Assembly (NCBI RefSeq): GCF_004135385.1
Contig: NZ_CP035493.1
Span: 2,232,001 to 2,296,000 of the forward strand
Origin: Xylanimonas protaetiae
GTDB taxonomy: Bacteria; Actinomycetota; Actinomycetes; Actinomycetales; Cellulomonadaceae
Direction: 5' to 3'
Length of the DNA stretch: 64,000 nucleotides
Below the pieces are notes generated by a model that had not been told where the DNA came from, did no database searches, and saw only the letters and a list, made by a program, of their open reading frames with translations. Each line of letters opens with the position of its first letter. Position 1 is the first letter of the stretch. Positions 25,829 through 34,304 of this stretch are shown one piece after another. A program made the position numbers and the translations under genes.

Positions 25829-25946
25829 CCCACACGTTCATCAGGAACGTCCGACGGTTCCTTGCCCCTCATGTGTGGGGATCGAAGGAAGGTGTGGAGG
25901 GTGGCGACCAGGTCGTACCTCTTCCTTCGGGAACCGTCGGACGTTC
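25829..25946. repeat. Nested inverted-repeat structure downstream of the primase, candidate origin
   Basis: A perfect 17-bp inverted repeat (25845-25861 with 25930-25946; arm starts GAACGTCCGACG) encloses a second perfect 9-bp one (CGAAGGAAG 25883-25891 with CTTCCTTCG 25921-25929). A further 7-bp pair, CCCACAC (25829-25835) and GTGTGGG (25873-25879), could form an alternative fold. The whole 294-bp gap (25705-25998) has no gene. Such structure next to a primase fits a replication origin, but a structured RNA or terminator is possible. Confidence 0.55.
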
Positions 25947-25998
25947 TGAGTCGGGTGTGCCAGTACCGTGGCTAGCGCAGCGTGCCGCTGCTCTTCGG

Positions 25999-26364
25999 TC
26001 AGATTGGCCGGCTCAGGCGGGAGATGCGCCGCACGGGCGTTGTCTGGCGGAGCGTGATGGTGAGGCCGTCGCGCACGATGTCGAGCAGCAGGATCATGGG
26101 GTGCCCGACGGCGGTCTTGCCAGGCACGTCGATGACACCGTCTGCGGCTTGCCCGGCCGCGAGGAGCGGCACCCAGGCCCGGTCGCGGCGCAGCACCGCC
26201 ACCTCGCGCCCGGGGTCCTCGGTCCCGCCGGGGAGGCGCGCCACTCTGGCCCCGTCGGGGGTGGTCTCGACTAGGTAGCGGGTCCCGGACGCGGTGTCGA
26301 CGAGCCAGCAGGCGCCGGGCATGGCGAGCAGGTCCGCAGCGACCACTGGCGTGTCAGCACCCAC
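25999..26364 (-). CDS. Hypothetical protein, coupled to the upstream RHH-like gene
   Basis: A 121-residue protein starts at a GTG that overlaps the end of the upstream gene by 11 bp. Visible patterns are a small beta-rich domain (CWLVDTASGTRYLVETTPDG, VAVLRRDRAWVPLL) and a basic C-terminus (RRISRLSRPI). There are no membrane segments, metal motifs or known domains. It reads in the same direction as the neighbouring small genes and the resolvase, so it probably belongs to one island operon. Confidence 0.55.
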   Translation of the reverse strand: MGADTPVVAADLLAMPGACWLVDTASGTRYLVETTPDGARVARLPGGTEDPGREVAVLRRDRAWVPLLAAGQAADGVIDVPGKTAVGHPMILLLDIVRDGLTITLRQTTPVRRISRLSRPI

Positions 26365-26725
26365 AGGGCTTCCCCGGAGTCACGGCGGTGGGCTGGTCGG
26401 TGTTGCGTGCGACGATGACCGTCGCGACGGCTGTCCACACGGTTACGTGCGGCACCCGGTGGTGATCGGCGAGCGTCGTGATCCAGTCCGCCATGGCCTG
26501 GGGCACGCGTGCGGCGGTCCGCACACGGGCGCCTCTGGGCCGCTCTCCACGTAGGTCCAGGACGGCGTGCTCGACGGCCGGGTCCCGCCACAGTGCGGCA
26601 CGAGTCACCTCGTCACGCAGCACCTGCGACGTGGTCGTTCCCTCCCGCTCGGCGACTGCGCGCAGGCGGGCGAACAGTCCTTCGGGAAGATCGAAGTTCG
26701 CGTGGATCGGCACCTCGGACCGCAT
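26354..26725 (-). CDS. Ribbon-helix-helix-like small protein
   Basis: A 123-residue protein starts at an ATG with a clear AAGGAG ribosome binding site 8-9 bases upstream. Residues 5-45 (VPIHANFDLPEGLFARLRAVAEREGTT...LRDEV) resemble a ribbon-helix-helix DNA-binding fold: a short beta strand followed by two helices. The C-terminal half contains HHRVPHVTVWTAVATVIVARN and ends in CGC. It may regulate island genes. It was considered as an antitoxin because of the fold and the overlapping partner gene, but the partner has no toxin signature. Confidence 0.6.
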   Translation of the reverse strand: MRSEVPIHANFDLPEGLFARLRAVAEREGTTTSQVLRDEVTRAALWRDPAVEHAVLDLRGERPRGARVRTAARVPQAMADWITTLADHHRVPHVTVWTAVATVIVARNTDQPTAVTPGKPCGC

Positions 26726-26889
26726 CGTGGTTCTCCTTGTCGTGGGATGCCCGGGTAGTCCCGGCTGCGGGGTACTTGTCCGGGCGAGCGCAGGTTCGAA
26801 ACCGGCACAGTCGTGCCAGCAGGGGCCATCACCGTCATGCGGAGACGCCACCCGCAATGTGGAGATGCGGCCTGGCCCGGGTCCCCGCC

Positions 26890-27438
26890 TCAGAATGGGG
26901 GATCGTCCGAATGCTCCTGCCAGGGTGAGCGCGGCTCGGCTGCCTCGCTCGTGGGTTGGCTTTGGTCTCGCGCGGGATCTGGCGGGGCTGGGGCGCCGTT
27001 GTCGGCGTTCGGTGCTGGCCCTGCGGTCGTCAGAGGCAGACCTCGGTCGGAGTCGTTGGTCGTCCACCGTGCGGGTTGATCCTGGCGTTGCCAGGCGGCG
27101 TCGGGTCGATCGTTTGCGAGCCCGTCGGCCAGGAGAAGGTCGATGAGGTGCGGACCGCCGCCCGGTGTCCGGTCCGAGAGGGCGAGGTAGAACGGCAGCC
27201 TGACCAGCCACGAGTACGGGGTCTCGCCGCAGGTGGAGGCATCCTCGCCGCAGCCTGAGCAGTTCTCGGCGGTGTGGAAGCGCAGGTAGAGCGGCTCGCA
27301 GTCGCGGACGAGTCGCTCCAGCACCCAGCCGGTGAACCCGACATCGAGACGGTCGATGGCCCACACGCGGTCGTTGGTGTCGAGGAGGAAGGTGCCCTGC
27401 TCCAGGACCCACGCTTCGATGCGCACGCGAGCCCTCAT
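26890..27438 (-). CDS. Hypothetical protein with a Cys-rich motif, coupled to the resolvase
   Basis: A 182-residue protein has a start overlapping the resolvase stop (ATGA at 27435-27438). The first 115 residues look globular (MRARVRIEAWVLEQGTF, LLYLRFH-type strands), with a possible metal site CSGCGEDASTCGE near residues 60-72. The last 65 residues are Pro/Asp/Ser-rich and disordered. No family is recognised. Coupling to a recombinase gene is the only context clue. Confidence 0.55.
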   Translation of the reverse strand: MRARVRIEAWVLEQGTFLLDTNDRVWAIDRLDVGFTGWVLERLVRDCEPLYLRFHTAENCSGCGEDASTCGETPYSWLVRLPFYLALSDRTPGGGPHLIDLLLADGLANDRPDAAWQRQDQPARWTTNDSDRGLPLTTAGPAPNADNGAPAPPDPARDQSQPTSEAAEPRSPWQEHSDDPPF

Positions 27439-28085
27439 CGTGCGTCCCTCGGCGCGGTCAGCGCCTGGTAGATCGAGGACCGTGAGACCCCCAAGCGCCG
27501 GGCGGCCTCGGCCTTGGGCACACCGGCGTCGATGAGCGCTCTGGCCTCTCCGGCGAGGGACGCCGTCGCGACGGGCTTCCGGCCCCGGTACTTTCCCTTC
27601 GCCTTGGCGATAGCGATGCCTTCTGCCTGGCGCTCCCTGATCAGCGCGACCTCGAACTCGGCGATCGCCCCCATTACAGACAGCAAGAGGGTCGCCATCG
27701 GATCGGTTGCGTCGGCCGCGAAAGTCATGCTCTCCTTCGCGAAGTGAACTCTGACTCCGCGGGCGACGAGGTCGTCGACGATACGGCGAAGGTCGACGAC
27801 GGAGCGTGCGAGCCGGTCGAACGATGCGACGACGAGCGTGTCGCCGTCTCGGAGCCAGTCGAGCGCGTCCCGCAGCGCGGGGCGGTCGGTCGTGCGGCCC
27901 GACGCCTTGTCGACGAACCAGCGCTTGGGCTCGCCACCGATCGCTTCCCGGATGGCGTGCTCCTGGCGCGCCGGGTTCTGATCGATGCTCGACACCCGGG
28001 CATAGCCGACCTGATCGTGGCGGATCGCCGTCGACACCGCGTTCTGCCCGTTTGGGGTGACCCCGCCCACAGGGTTGGCGTTCAT
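27435..28085 (-). CDS. Small serine recombinase (resolvase/invertase)
   Basis: A 216-residue protein has a full resolvase catalytic domain, with the nucleophile in GYARVSSIDQN, then DKASGRTTDRPALRDALDWLRDGDTLVVASFDRLARS, the long dimer helix containing EFEVALIRERQAEGIAIAKAKGKYRGRKP, and a C-terminal helix-turn-helix (KAEAARRLGVSRSSIYQAL). It is of the Tn3 resolvase / Pin invertase size, distinct from the large integrase at the island's left end. It is first of a four-gene minus-strand group. Possible roles are resolving dimers of the excised island or a remnant of another element. An inverted repeat just upstream could be its binding site. Confidence 0.92.
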   Translation of the reverse strand: MNANPVGGVTPNGQNAVSTAIRHDQVGYARVSSIDQNPARQEHAIREAIGGEPKRWFVDKASGRTTDRPALRDALDWLRDGDTLVVASFDRLARSVVDLRRIVDDLVARGVRVHFAKESMTFAADATDPMATLLLSVMGAIAEFEVALIRERQAEGIAIAKAKGKYRGRKPVATASLAGEARALIDAGVPKAEAARRLGVSRSSIYQALTAPRDAR

Positions 28086-28092
28086 CTCGTCC

Positions 28093-28120
28093 TCCCACCT
28101 CAGTCACACAGCAGGTGGGA
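28093..28120. repeat. Inverted repeat upstream of the resolvase, possible res site or operator
   Basis: TCCCACCT (28093-28100) and AGGTGGGA (28113-28120) are perfectly inverted with a 12-nt spacer, directly upstream of the resolvase ATG at 28085. Small serine recombinases bind such imperfect dyads and often repress their own promoter. Confidence 0.45.
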
Positions 28121-28489
28121 TGGGCGGGGCCTCCTTCTCCATGGCCAAGTGGGCTACACCTCAGGTGGACAGCGGAGTCGAGCGGAAGGCGTGGGCCTGC
28201 TACTTCCTGATGACGACGACCCGGGTTGGCGTCGAGGAATGTCCTGGATGCCGTGATGTAGGACTCCGGAGTGCCGGTGATTCGATCCGAGTGGTCGAGC
28301 CGGGCCGGCCCGACAGGAACGCCTTCGGCGGGCGCCTCGTGAGGCGCGAGTTGAGATCGCGTGTCTCTTCAAGACCGGGGACGAGGAACCCTTCGGTCCC
28401 GCCGACTTCGCGTCCACACGGGATGCGCACCGGCGTCTTGGCGCACTCGACCCAGTGCGACGGCGCGCGCAGGCTTGGGGGCGGCGCGG
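28121..28489. other. Non-coding stretch, nothing recognised
   Basis: Short ORFs only. The first ~40 bp contain a further AGGTGG motif (CTCAGGTGGAC) related to the upstream inverted repeat; the rest shows no gene, RNA or repeat that I can identify. Confidence 0.4.
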
Positions 28490-28750
28490 CTACCGACCCG
28501 GAGGAGTCGACGGTCGTTCAATCACAAACCGTTGCTTGCCATTGACGGTGAGCATCTGGTTGAAGATGTCAATGGTCTCCTGGCTGAACTGCGCGGCGTG
28601 GCGCCGCATGTACTTGACAGTCAGGCCGAAGTCGAACTCCCACAACTTCGCGATCCAAACCTCGAAGGAGGGGTCGTCTTTGAGGTTCCGTGCCATCGAG
28701 AAGAACATGACGTTGTCACGGATGTCCCCGGTCGATCTCCGCACGCTCAT
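28490..28750 (-). CDS. Small hypothetical protein, isolated in a gene-poor stretch
   Basis: An 86-residue product from MSVRRSTGDIRDNVMFF ends VIERPSTPPGR. The ATG at 28750 has a good GGGGAG ribosome binding site five bases upstream, which supports it over the longer frame. Composition is amphipathic, with many Phe/Met/Trp residues and fewer of the Ala/Arg-rich patterns seen in shadow ORFs. No domain is recognised. Confidence 0.45.
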   Translation of the reverse strand: MSVRRSTGDIRDNVMFFSMARNLKDDPSFEVWIAKLWEFDFGLTVKYMRRHAAQFSQETIDIFNQMLTVNGKQRFVIERPSTPPGR

Positions 28751-29653
28751 GTGACTCCCCACGTTTGCGCTCTCGTCGTGGCTCGCTGTGCTTCCGCATC
28801 ACACTGCACGTCGATCAAATGGCGTCGCCTAGGTGGCGCTGGGCGCTAGCCCCAAGCGCAACACCATCGATCCGACGGTGATGCCTACGAGATCCTCGGT
28901 TGGCGCGCGGTGACCGGCTCCCATCGTGCCGTGATCGGCTCCCATGGTGATGAATGCGCCTGCGGCGCCCGGAACCACTGCGGTCCCGGCGTGGCAACGG
29001 TCAAGTGAAGGACGTCTGCGGCGCCCTTGCCGTCCCGATGTCGGGTCACACCTCCTGTGGCATACGCACGGTCCTCAACGCCCACGCCACGACGGCATGC
29101 CAGAGCGACACCTGCTGGAAGGTGCCGCTGCGAGGCGGACGGTGAACCGCACCGCGACGCCACGTTGGAGCCTTCGATGTCGCGGCGACCTTCCATCGCG
29201 AGGAACGTGACGCCGCGCAGCGCGTCCCACGCCGGGTGAGCCTGCCCAATCCCGCGCACTGCGCCGGGTCGCATCCGGTAGCGGGCGTCGGATCGGCAGT
29301 CCTGTCCGCCGCCTTGGCCGCGAGAGATAGTCCACCGGGAGTGCTGGACTGGGACGGGCCGCCCTCGTCTTGGGCGAGTGGTGTGTGCGAGCGCGGAGCC
29401 TGATGACTCGGCTTCAGGTCGTCGTCCTTGCCAAACCCCGGTGCGAAGGGACCGCCTGCGGCAGTTTGGATCCGGCGTTTGTCACGCTTGATCTCGCTGA
29501 ACCCGGATTTGCGTAGAGGTTGCCGACCTGTCAGCCGACTGCGGGCGTGGGGACCGGTTGGGGTCCGCTGCGAGGCTCAGCCTGTGGTGCTGCGCGCCTC
29601 GCGCAACGCGCTTCAAGGCCTGGCGGTCCTGGCCAGCGCCTATCGTCCTGACC
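28751..29653. other. Gene-poor region before the restriction-like operon
   Basis: About 900 bp without a convincing gene. ORFs here are Arg/Pro-rich shadows. A short imperfect direct repeat (GTGAYCGGCTCCCAT at about 28910 and 28931) is visible. It may be decayed sequence from an earlier cargo change. Confidence 0.4.
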
Positions 29654-32065
29654 ATGGCACACGCAGCCGATGTCGGTTCTGCCGTGACCCGGCATGTCAC
29701 GGTCCGCACCTCGATGCGTCCGCCGCGCGCAGTGATTCTGTTCCGTGGGGACGAGCATTGGCGTCGGTGGGCGACGCTAGCCCTCGCCGCGGCCCAGGAG
29801 ACTTGGGCCGGTGGCGGGCACCTGATCGTTCCCTACTCGGACGTGGGTGCGATTGCCCCGGTGCTCATGCCGGTGCTCGCCGCCTACGACCCCGACCACG
29901 TTCTGTTGTTCGAGCCCACGGCGCGTCAGTGGGAGACGGTCGAACCCGGCCGGTTCCGAATCAACGACTCAGACGGGCAGGCTCTGGAGGGTGACGAACG
30001 TGTCCGCCTTCTCGCGAGCGACGCTGGCGAGTTCCGTCCTCACGACGAGGCTGGTGCGATCGCACGCGACTACCTTGTTCGACACCTGACTCCGTTCATC
30101 GAGCACTGGGCAGATGACGGCACACTGTTGAGCCTCGCGCAGTCGATTGCGACGGGCGAGGCCGCAGAGTTGACGCGTGCGCCAGGCGTGGACTTGGCAG
30201 CGGCTCACATCGCCGTACCCCAGTCCTGGACGTCCGACGCCGCTCTCGTTGCAGGCTCGGTTCTGGGGTTTCGCGACAAGGATGGGGCAGAGCCTGAGGC
30301 GATCGACGATCACGAAATCCTGCGATACGCCTACGGCACCCGGAGTAAGGGATCGCCGCCGGCTGCGCTCTGGGTCGGGTCGGCGTCCGACACTGTCCGC
30401 ACGCGGAACGAGCTCCTCGACGCCACGGTTTCTGACCTCACGAGTGGGTTCTCCAGGGAAGCCGGTGTCGTCGTAGTGGGCGACACGGCAGAGGACTTCA
30501 CTCTCGCGATGGCGTATCGGCTCCTCCTTGGCGCGGGGATTTGGGTCACGTCCGAGATGCTCGCCGACGAGAGGGTCCTGAACCTCGCCGTGGGCTCCGT
30601 CGTGCGCGACCTGGGCTGGCGAGCACGGAACCGCGCGAGTCACGTTCGATGTGTATCGGCGTCGCTGGATGAGGGCGCCCTGACGGACGCTCTCCTCTCA
30701 ATCGAGTCCTCAGCCATCTACAGCATCGGAGGGATCGAGCCCAAGGATCGGCTCGCCCCGACGCCACCACCCGATCTGCGTAGCGGCCTGCGACGCAAAC
30801 TCATGGTCGAGGGTGTCGGGGACCAGCGCGCTGTCGCTGTGGAGGTGAAGGACGACGGCACGATGGCGATGGTCAACGCGTTCGTTCCGCCGGTACCTCA
30901 GCAGTCACGCCTGGCGGATGACGGCTACTGGTACGTCGACGTCGCGATCGACGGATCAACGATGCCCACTGGCCGCGCGCTTCGAGGCGATGCTCTCAGT
31001 CAACCAGCGACGTGGCCCGAAGCCGTCCGCTCCGGAGCCGACGGCCTGTCGATGGCGACGTCCTCCCGTGGCTTCATCCCCGCGGGGGCGGTGCTCACCT
31101 CACGGCTCGCACACCCACGCCTGGTGAGTCTCGGGGTCCAGTCGTGGGTCGCGCACATGGCCCGGGCCGACGGGTTCGACGTTTCCCACTCCCAGGCGGG
31201 GCAGGCCGCGCGTCTCGCTGAGCGGCGCCTCGGTTCTAGGCCCGCACTCACCGACCTGATCGCCAGCCCGTTCCACCATGTGCTACTGGGCTTCCAGCAG
31301 GTCGAGCCGCACCGCGCAGGTGCCCCGCGTGGTGCCGCCAGCGGCGATGCGACACCGTCACGTCTCCTCCTGGACAAGCGCCCATACCTCTCGTTCTCGC
31401 AGATGCTCGCGCTAGTCCCAGACGAGAGCGACGTCTCGGACAAGCCAGCCTGGCTACGGGCACAGTTCGATCTGCTCCAGGACCACGGGCTCGCACGCAT
31501 GGGCGTCGTCTTGCGGTGCGAGGACTGCGGTCGCCAGTCCTTCATCGGCGTCGACGACATGTTCCAGCGGTACCGCTGCCCGCTGTGCGGAGCGAGCAAC
31601 TCCCTCACCTCGGCGCGCTGGTGGAAAAGCGAGGCGGAGCCCTCCTGGATGTACGACCTGCACAGTTCGCTCCGCCAGATCGCGACGCAGCGAGGTGACC
31701 TCCCCATGCGAGCCGCCGCTCGGCTCTCCGCATCCGCCCGCGGCACGTACGGTGACTCGTCGGAAGTCGAGTTCATCCAAAACGGGCACAGTTACGCCGA
31801 GATCGACCTCATCGCCCACGCGGACGGCGACGTCGTTATCGTCGAGGCAAAGGCCGGAGCCAAACTCGGTGACACCGACAGGCGGCGAGGACGGCAGGCG
31901 GCCAAGTTGGCCAGGGTGGCCCGGACGCTGCGCGCCGACCGTGTCGTTCTCGCGACAGACCAGTCGAGTTGGCCGGAAGCCGATCTGGTGCGGGTGCGGA
32001 CCGCTGTGGATGCCGAGTACCGCGGCCTGCGCGTACCGCTCGTCGAGGCGATGGTTGACCTCTAG
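29654..32065 (+). CDS. Zinc-ribbon / PD-(D/E)XK nuclease-like protein of a restriction-like operon
   Basis: This 803-residue protein has two recognisable C-terminal parts. A four-cysteine zinc ribbon uses C622-x2-C625 and C642-x2-C645 (RCEDCGRQ, YRCPLCGA). A PD-(D/E)XK nuclease-like motif follows, with D718 in AEIDLIAH and E731-A-K733 in VIVEAKAG. The first ~600 residues (for example VVVGDTAEDFTLAMAYRLLLGAG) are not recognised and have no membrane segments. The ATG at 29654 was chosen because earlier residues read as non-coding. It is followed, after 257 bp, by a type III-like methyltransferase and helicase on the same strand. I infer that it supplies DNA cleavage or target recognition for that system. 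Confidence 0.72.
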   Translation: MAHAADVGSAVTRHVTVRTSMRPPRAVILFRGDEHWRRWATLALAAAQETWAGGGHLIVPYSDVGAIAPVLMPVLAAYDPDHVLLFEPTARQWETVEPGRFRINDSDGQALEGDERVRLLASDAGEFRPHDEAGAIARDYLVRHLTPFIEHWADDGTLLSLAQSIATGEAAELTRAPGVDLAAAHIAVPQSWTSDAALVAGSVLGFRDKDGAEPEAIDDHEILRYAYGTRSKGSPPAALWVGSASDTVRTRNELLDATVSDLTSGFSREAGVVVVGDTAEDFTLAMAYRLLLGAGIWVTSEMLADERVLNLAVGSVVRDLGWRARNRASHVRCVSASLDEGALTDALLSIESSAIYSIGGIEPKDRLAPTPPPDLRSGLRRKLMVEGVGDQRAVAVEVKDDGTMAMVNAFVPPVPQQSRLADDGYWYVDVAIDGSTMPTGRALRGDALSQPATWPEAVRSGADGLSMATSSRGFIPAGAVLTSRLAHPRLVSLGVQSWVAHMARADGFDVSHSQAGQAARLAERRLGSRPALTDLIASPFHHVLLGFQQVEPHRAGAPRGAASGDATPSRLLLDKRPYLSFSQMLALVPDESDVSDKPAWLRAQFDLLQDHGLARMGVVLRCEDCGRQSFIGVDDMFQRYRCPLCGASNSLTSARWWKSEAEPSWMYDLHSSLRQIATQRGDLPMRAAARLSASARGTYGDSSEVEFIQNGHSYAEIDLIAHADGDVVIVEAKAGAKLGDTDRRRGRQAAKLARVARTLRADRVVLATDQSSWPEADLVRVRTAVDAEYRGLRVPLVEAMVDL

Positions 32066-32322
32066 GCCGCTGGTCGTCCATGTGGACGGCACGCGTCAAC
32101 GGTTCGTGGCGCGCGGGTCTGATGGGTACGCCGCTGCATCCCGGACTCACCTGGCGGGGTCGATCGCCGCCAGTTTGCTGCGACGTCACGCGCGACACGT
32201 CAACGCCTTCGCCCGCCGGGGTGACGTCCGCATCCGCTCAGGTCTGTAACCTTCCCACGTGCTGCTGGACGTCGCATCAGACGCACAGCGAACGTCTCGC
32301 CGCAACGATGGAGGCTGTACAC

Positions 32323-34302
32323 GTGGGCACCCTCGACCCCTTGATCGAGCAGATCACCGACCCGGTGCTGCGCGCCAAGATCGCCAAAGAGGTCACCGAA
32401 CTGGAGAGTCGCCGCACGTTCGGACTCATCTACGAGAAGCACCTGCCCGAGGCCATTCGCCTGCCCGGGGCCGAGGTGCGTCGAGGCGCAACCGTCATGC
32501 TCCGCGACCGTCACGAGGAGGCTGTCTGGACCGTCACGGGTTTGGCCGACGGTCAGGCGACCCTGCGTGACGACGATGGCAATACCACCAGCGTGCCCGT
32601 GGCGGATCTCGTGGTGGCACGCGTGTTCGGACAGCCCATCTACCCGGGCCTGCGTGCGACCGGCTCGATCACGCGCGGGGGCGAGAAGCCGCACCACCTG
32701 GTCATCAACGGCGAGAATCACCACGCCCTCCAGACTCTGCGGTACACGCACGCCGCGATGGTCGATGTGATCTACATCGACCCGCCGTACAACACCGGCG
32801 GAGACTTCACTTACAACGACAAGTACATCGGCGCGGACGACCGATACCGCCACTCCAAGTGGTTGTCGTTCATGGAGAAGCGCCTGAGCCTGGCGCACGA
32901 CCTGCTCAAGCCAACGGGCGTCATCATCGTCGCAATCGACGATAACGAGTACGCCCACCTCAAACTACTTATGGACGACGTCTTCGAGCCGCAGAACTTC
33001 CTCGCCAGCCTCGTCTGGCAGGGCAGCGGGAAGAACGACGCCCGGTACACCGCTGGCGGCGTGGACTACATGCTGATGTACGCGAAGAGCGAGGCTCGAC
33101 TCACCGAGGCCGACGTGAGATGGAAGGAGCCAAAGCCAGGAATCGAGGACGCCTTGGGGGCGGCCGAGACGGCATGGAGCGAGTCGGAACACGACCCGGC
33201 AGAGGCAACGCGCCGCTTTCGGGCCGCGCTCCGACCGATGCGGTCGACCCTCGAACCCGCAGTCTTCCGCTATGACCAGATTGACGACAGGGGCCGAGTC
33301 TTCCAGGCGACGGATGTCACGAGTCCCAACCGGCGCGAGAACCTCATGTACGAGGTCATTCATCCAGGCACCGGCCGGGCGGTCCGCACGCCCGCAAAGG
33401 GGTGGCGATATGCCCGCGAAACGATGGACGCGCTGATTGCGGATGACCGCATCCTGTTCGGCCCAGACGAGACGACGATGCCTCGATTGAAGCGCTTCCT
33501 CACCGACCAGATGGATCGGGTGCCGTACCCGACATTCTCACAGCCGCGGATGCCGGGGTCGAAAAAGTTGGAGGTCATTCTCGGGGAGCAGCGATTCAAG
33601 TTTCCCAAGGACCACGACGTCCTTGCTCGCTGGATCGGGACGGTCACGCAGAACAACCTTGATGCGGTCGTGCTCGACTTCTTCGCGGGCTCAGGGTCGT
33701 CGACACACGCCGTAATGGCGCTCAACGCCATAGACGGTGGGCGTCGCCAGAGCATTGCGGTGACGAACAACGAAGTCGACCAGAGCACCGCCGATGCGCT
33801 AAAGCGTCAAGGGCACAAGCCGGGCGACCCAGTATGGGAGGCACGGGGCATCTACCAGTACGTGACCCGGCCCCGTGTGGAGACGGTCGTCACCGGCGTC
33901 CGGCACGATGGATCGGCGTACTCCGAGGGCCTGAACGAGAACGTCACCTTCGCCGATCTCACCTACCTGGATCGATCTCACGTCGAGCGCGGACATGCGT
34001 TCGAGGACGTCGCCCATCTGTTGTGGCTGCTCGCAGGCGCACGAGGAGCCGTGATCGAAGAGGAGACCGAGACGTTCGCCGCGCCCGCGGACGCCCACTA
34101 CGCGGTGTTGTTCGATGAGGACTGCTGGTCCGACTTCGTCGCGACCGTCAAAGACCGCGACGACCTGACGCACGCGTTCGTCGTTACCGACTCTGATGCT
34201 GCCTTCTCGCACGTCGAGTCGGTCCTTCCGGATTACGTGCAGGCGGTCCGCCTCTACGAGTCGTACCTGTCCGCCTTCGAGATCAACGTCGGGGGTCACT
34301 GA
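32323..34302 (+). CDS. Type III-like (beta-class) DNA methyltransferase
   Basis: A 659-residue protein starts at a GTG at 32323 with GGAGG about eight bases upstream. The catalytic motif DPPYNTGGDF is at 153-162 and the AdoMet motif FFAGSGSSTHAV at 453-464, so the catalytic motif comes first, as in beta-class N6-adenine (or N4-cytosine) enzymes and type III Mod subunits. Other Mod-like stretches are KWLSFMEKRLSLAHDLLKPTGVIIVAIDDNEYAHLK and LASLVWQGSG. The N-terminal ~120 residues and C-terminal ~130 residues probably serve target recognition and subunit contact. The helicase gene follows after 2 bp. It should protect host DNA while marking the sites surveyed by the helicase. Confidence 0.9.
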   Translation: MGTLDPLIEQITDPVLRAKIAKEVTELESRRTFGLIYEKHLPEAIRLPGAEVRRGATVMLRDRHEEAVWTVTGLADGQATLRDDDGNTTSVPVADLVVARVFGQPIYPGLRATGSITRGGEKPHHLVINGENHHALQTLRYTHAAMVDVIYIDPPYNTGGDFTYNDKYIGADDRYRHSKWLSFMEKRLSLAHDLLKPTGVIIVAIDDNEYAHLKLLMDDVFEPQNFLASLVWQGSGKNDARYTAGGVDYMLMYAKSEARLTEADVRWKEPKPGIEDALGAAETAWSESEHDPAEATRRFRAALRPMRSTLEPAVFRYDQIDDRGRVFQATDVTSPNRRENLMYEVIHPGTGRAVRTPAKGWRYARETMDALIADDRILFGPDETTMPRLKRFLTDQMDRVPYPTFSQPRMPGSKKLEVILGEQRFKFPKDHDVLARWIGTVTQNNLDAVVLDFFAGSGSSTHAVMALNAIDGGRRQSIAVTNNEVDQSTADALKRQGHKPGDPVWEARGIYQYVTRPRVETVVTGVRHDGSAYSEGLNENVTFADLTYLDRSHVERGHAFEDVAHLLWLLAGARGAVIEEETETFAAPADAHYAVLFDEDCWSDFVATVKDRDDLTHAFVVTDSDAAFSHVESVLPDYVQAVRLYESYLSAFEINVGGH

Positions 34303-34304
34303 CC

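Noticed and set aside
25999-26725. Toxin-antitoxin pair
   Set aside because: The second gene has an RHH-like fold, but the overlapping partner shows no RelE, PIN, MazF or other toxin motif.
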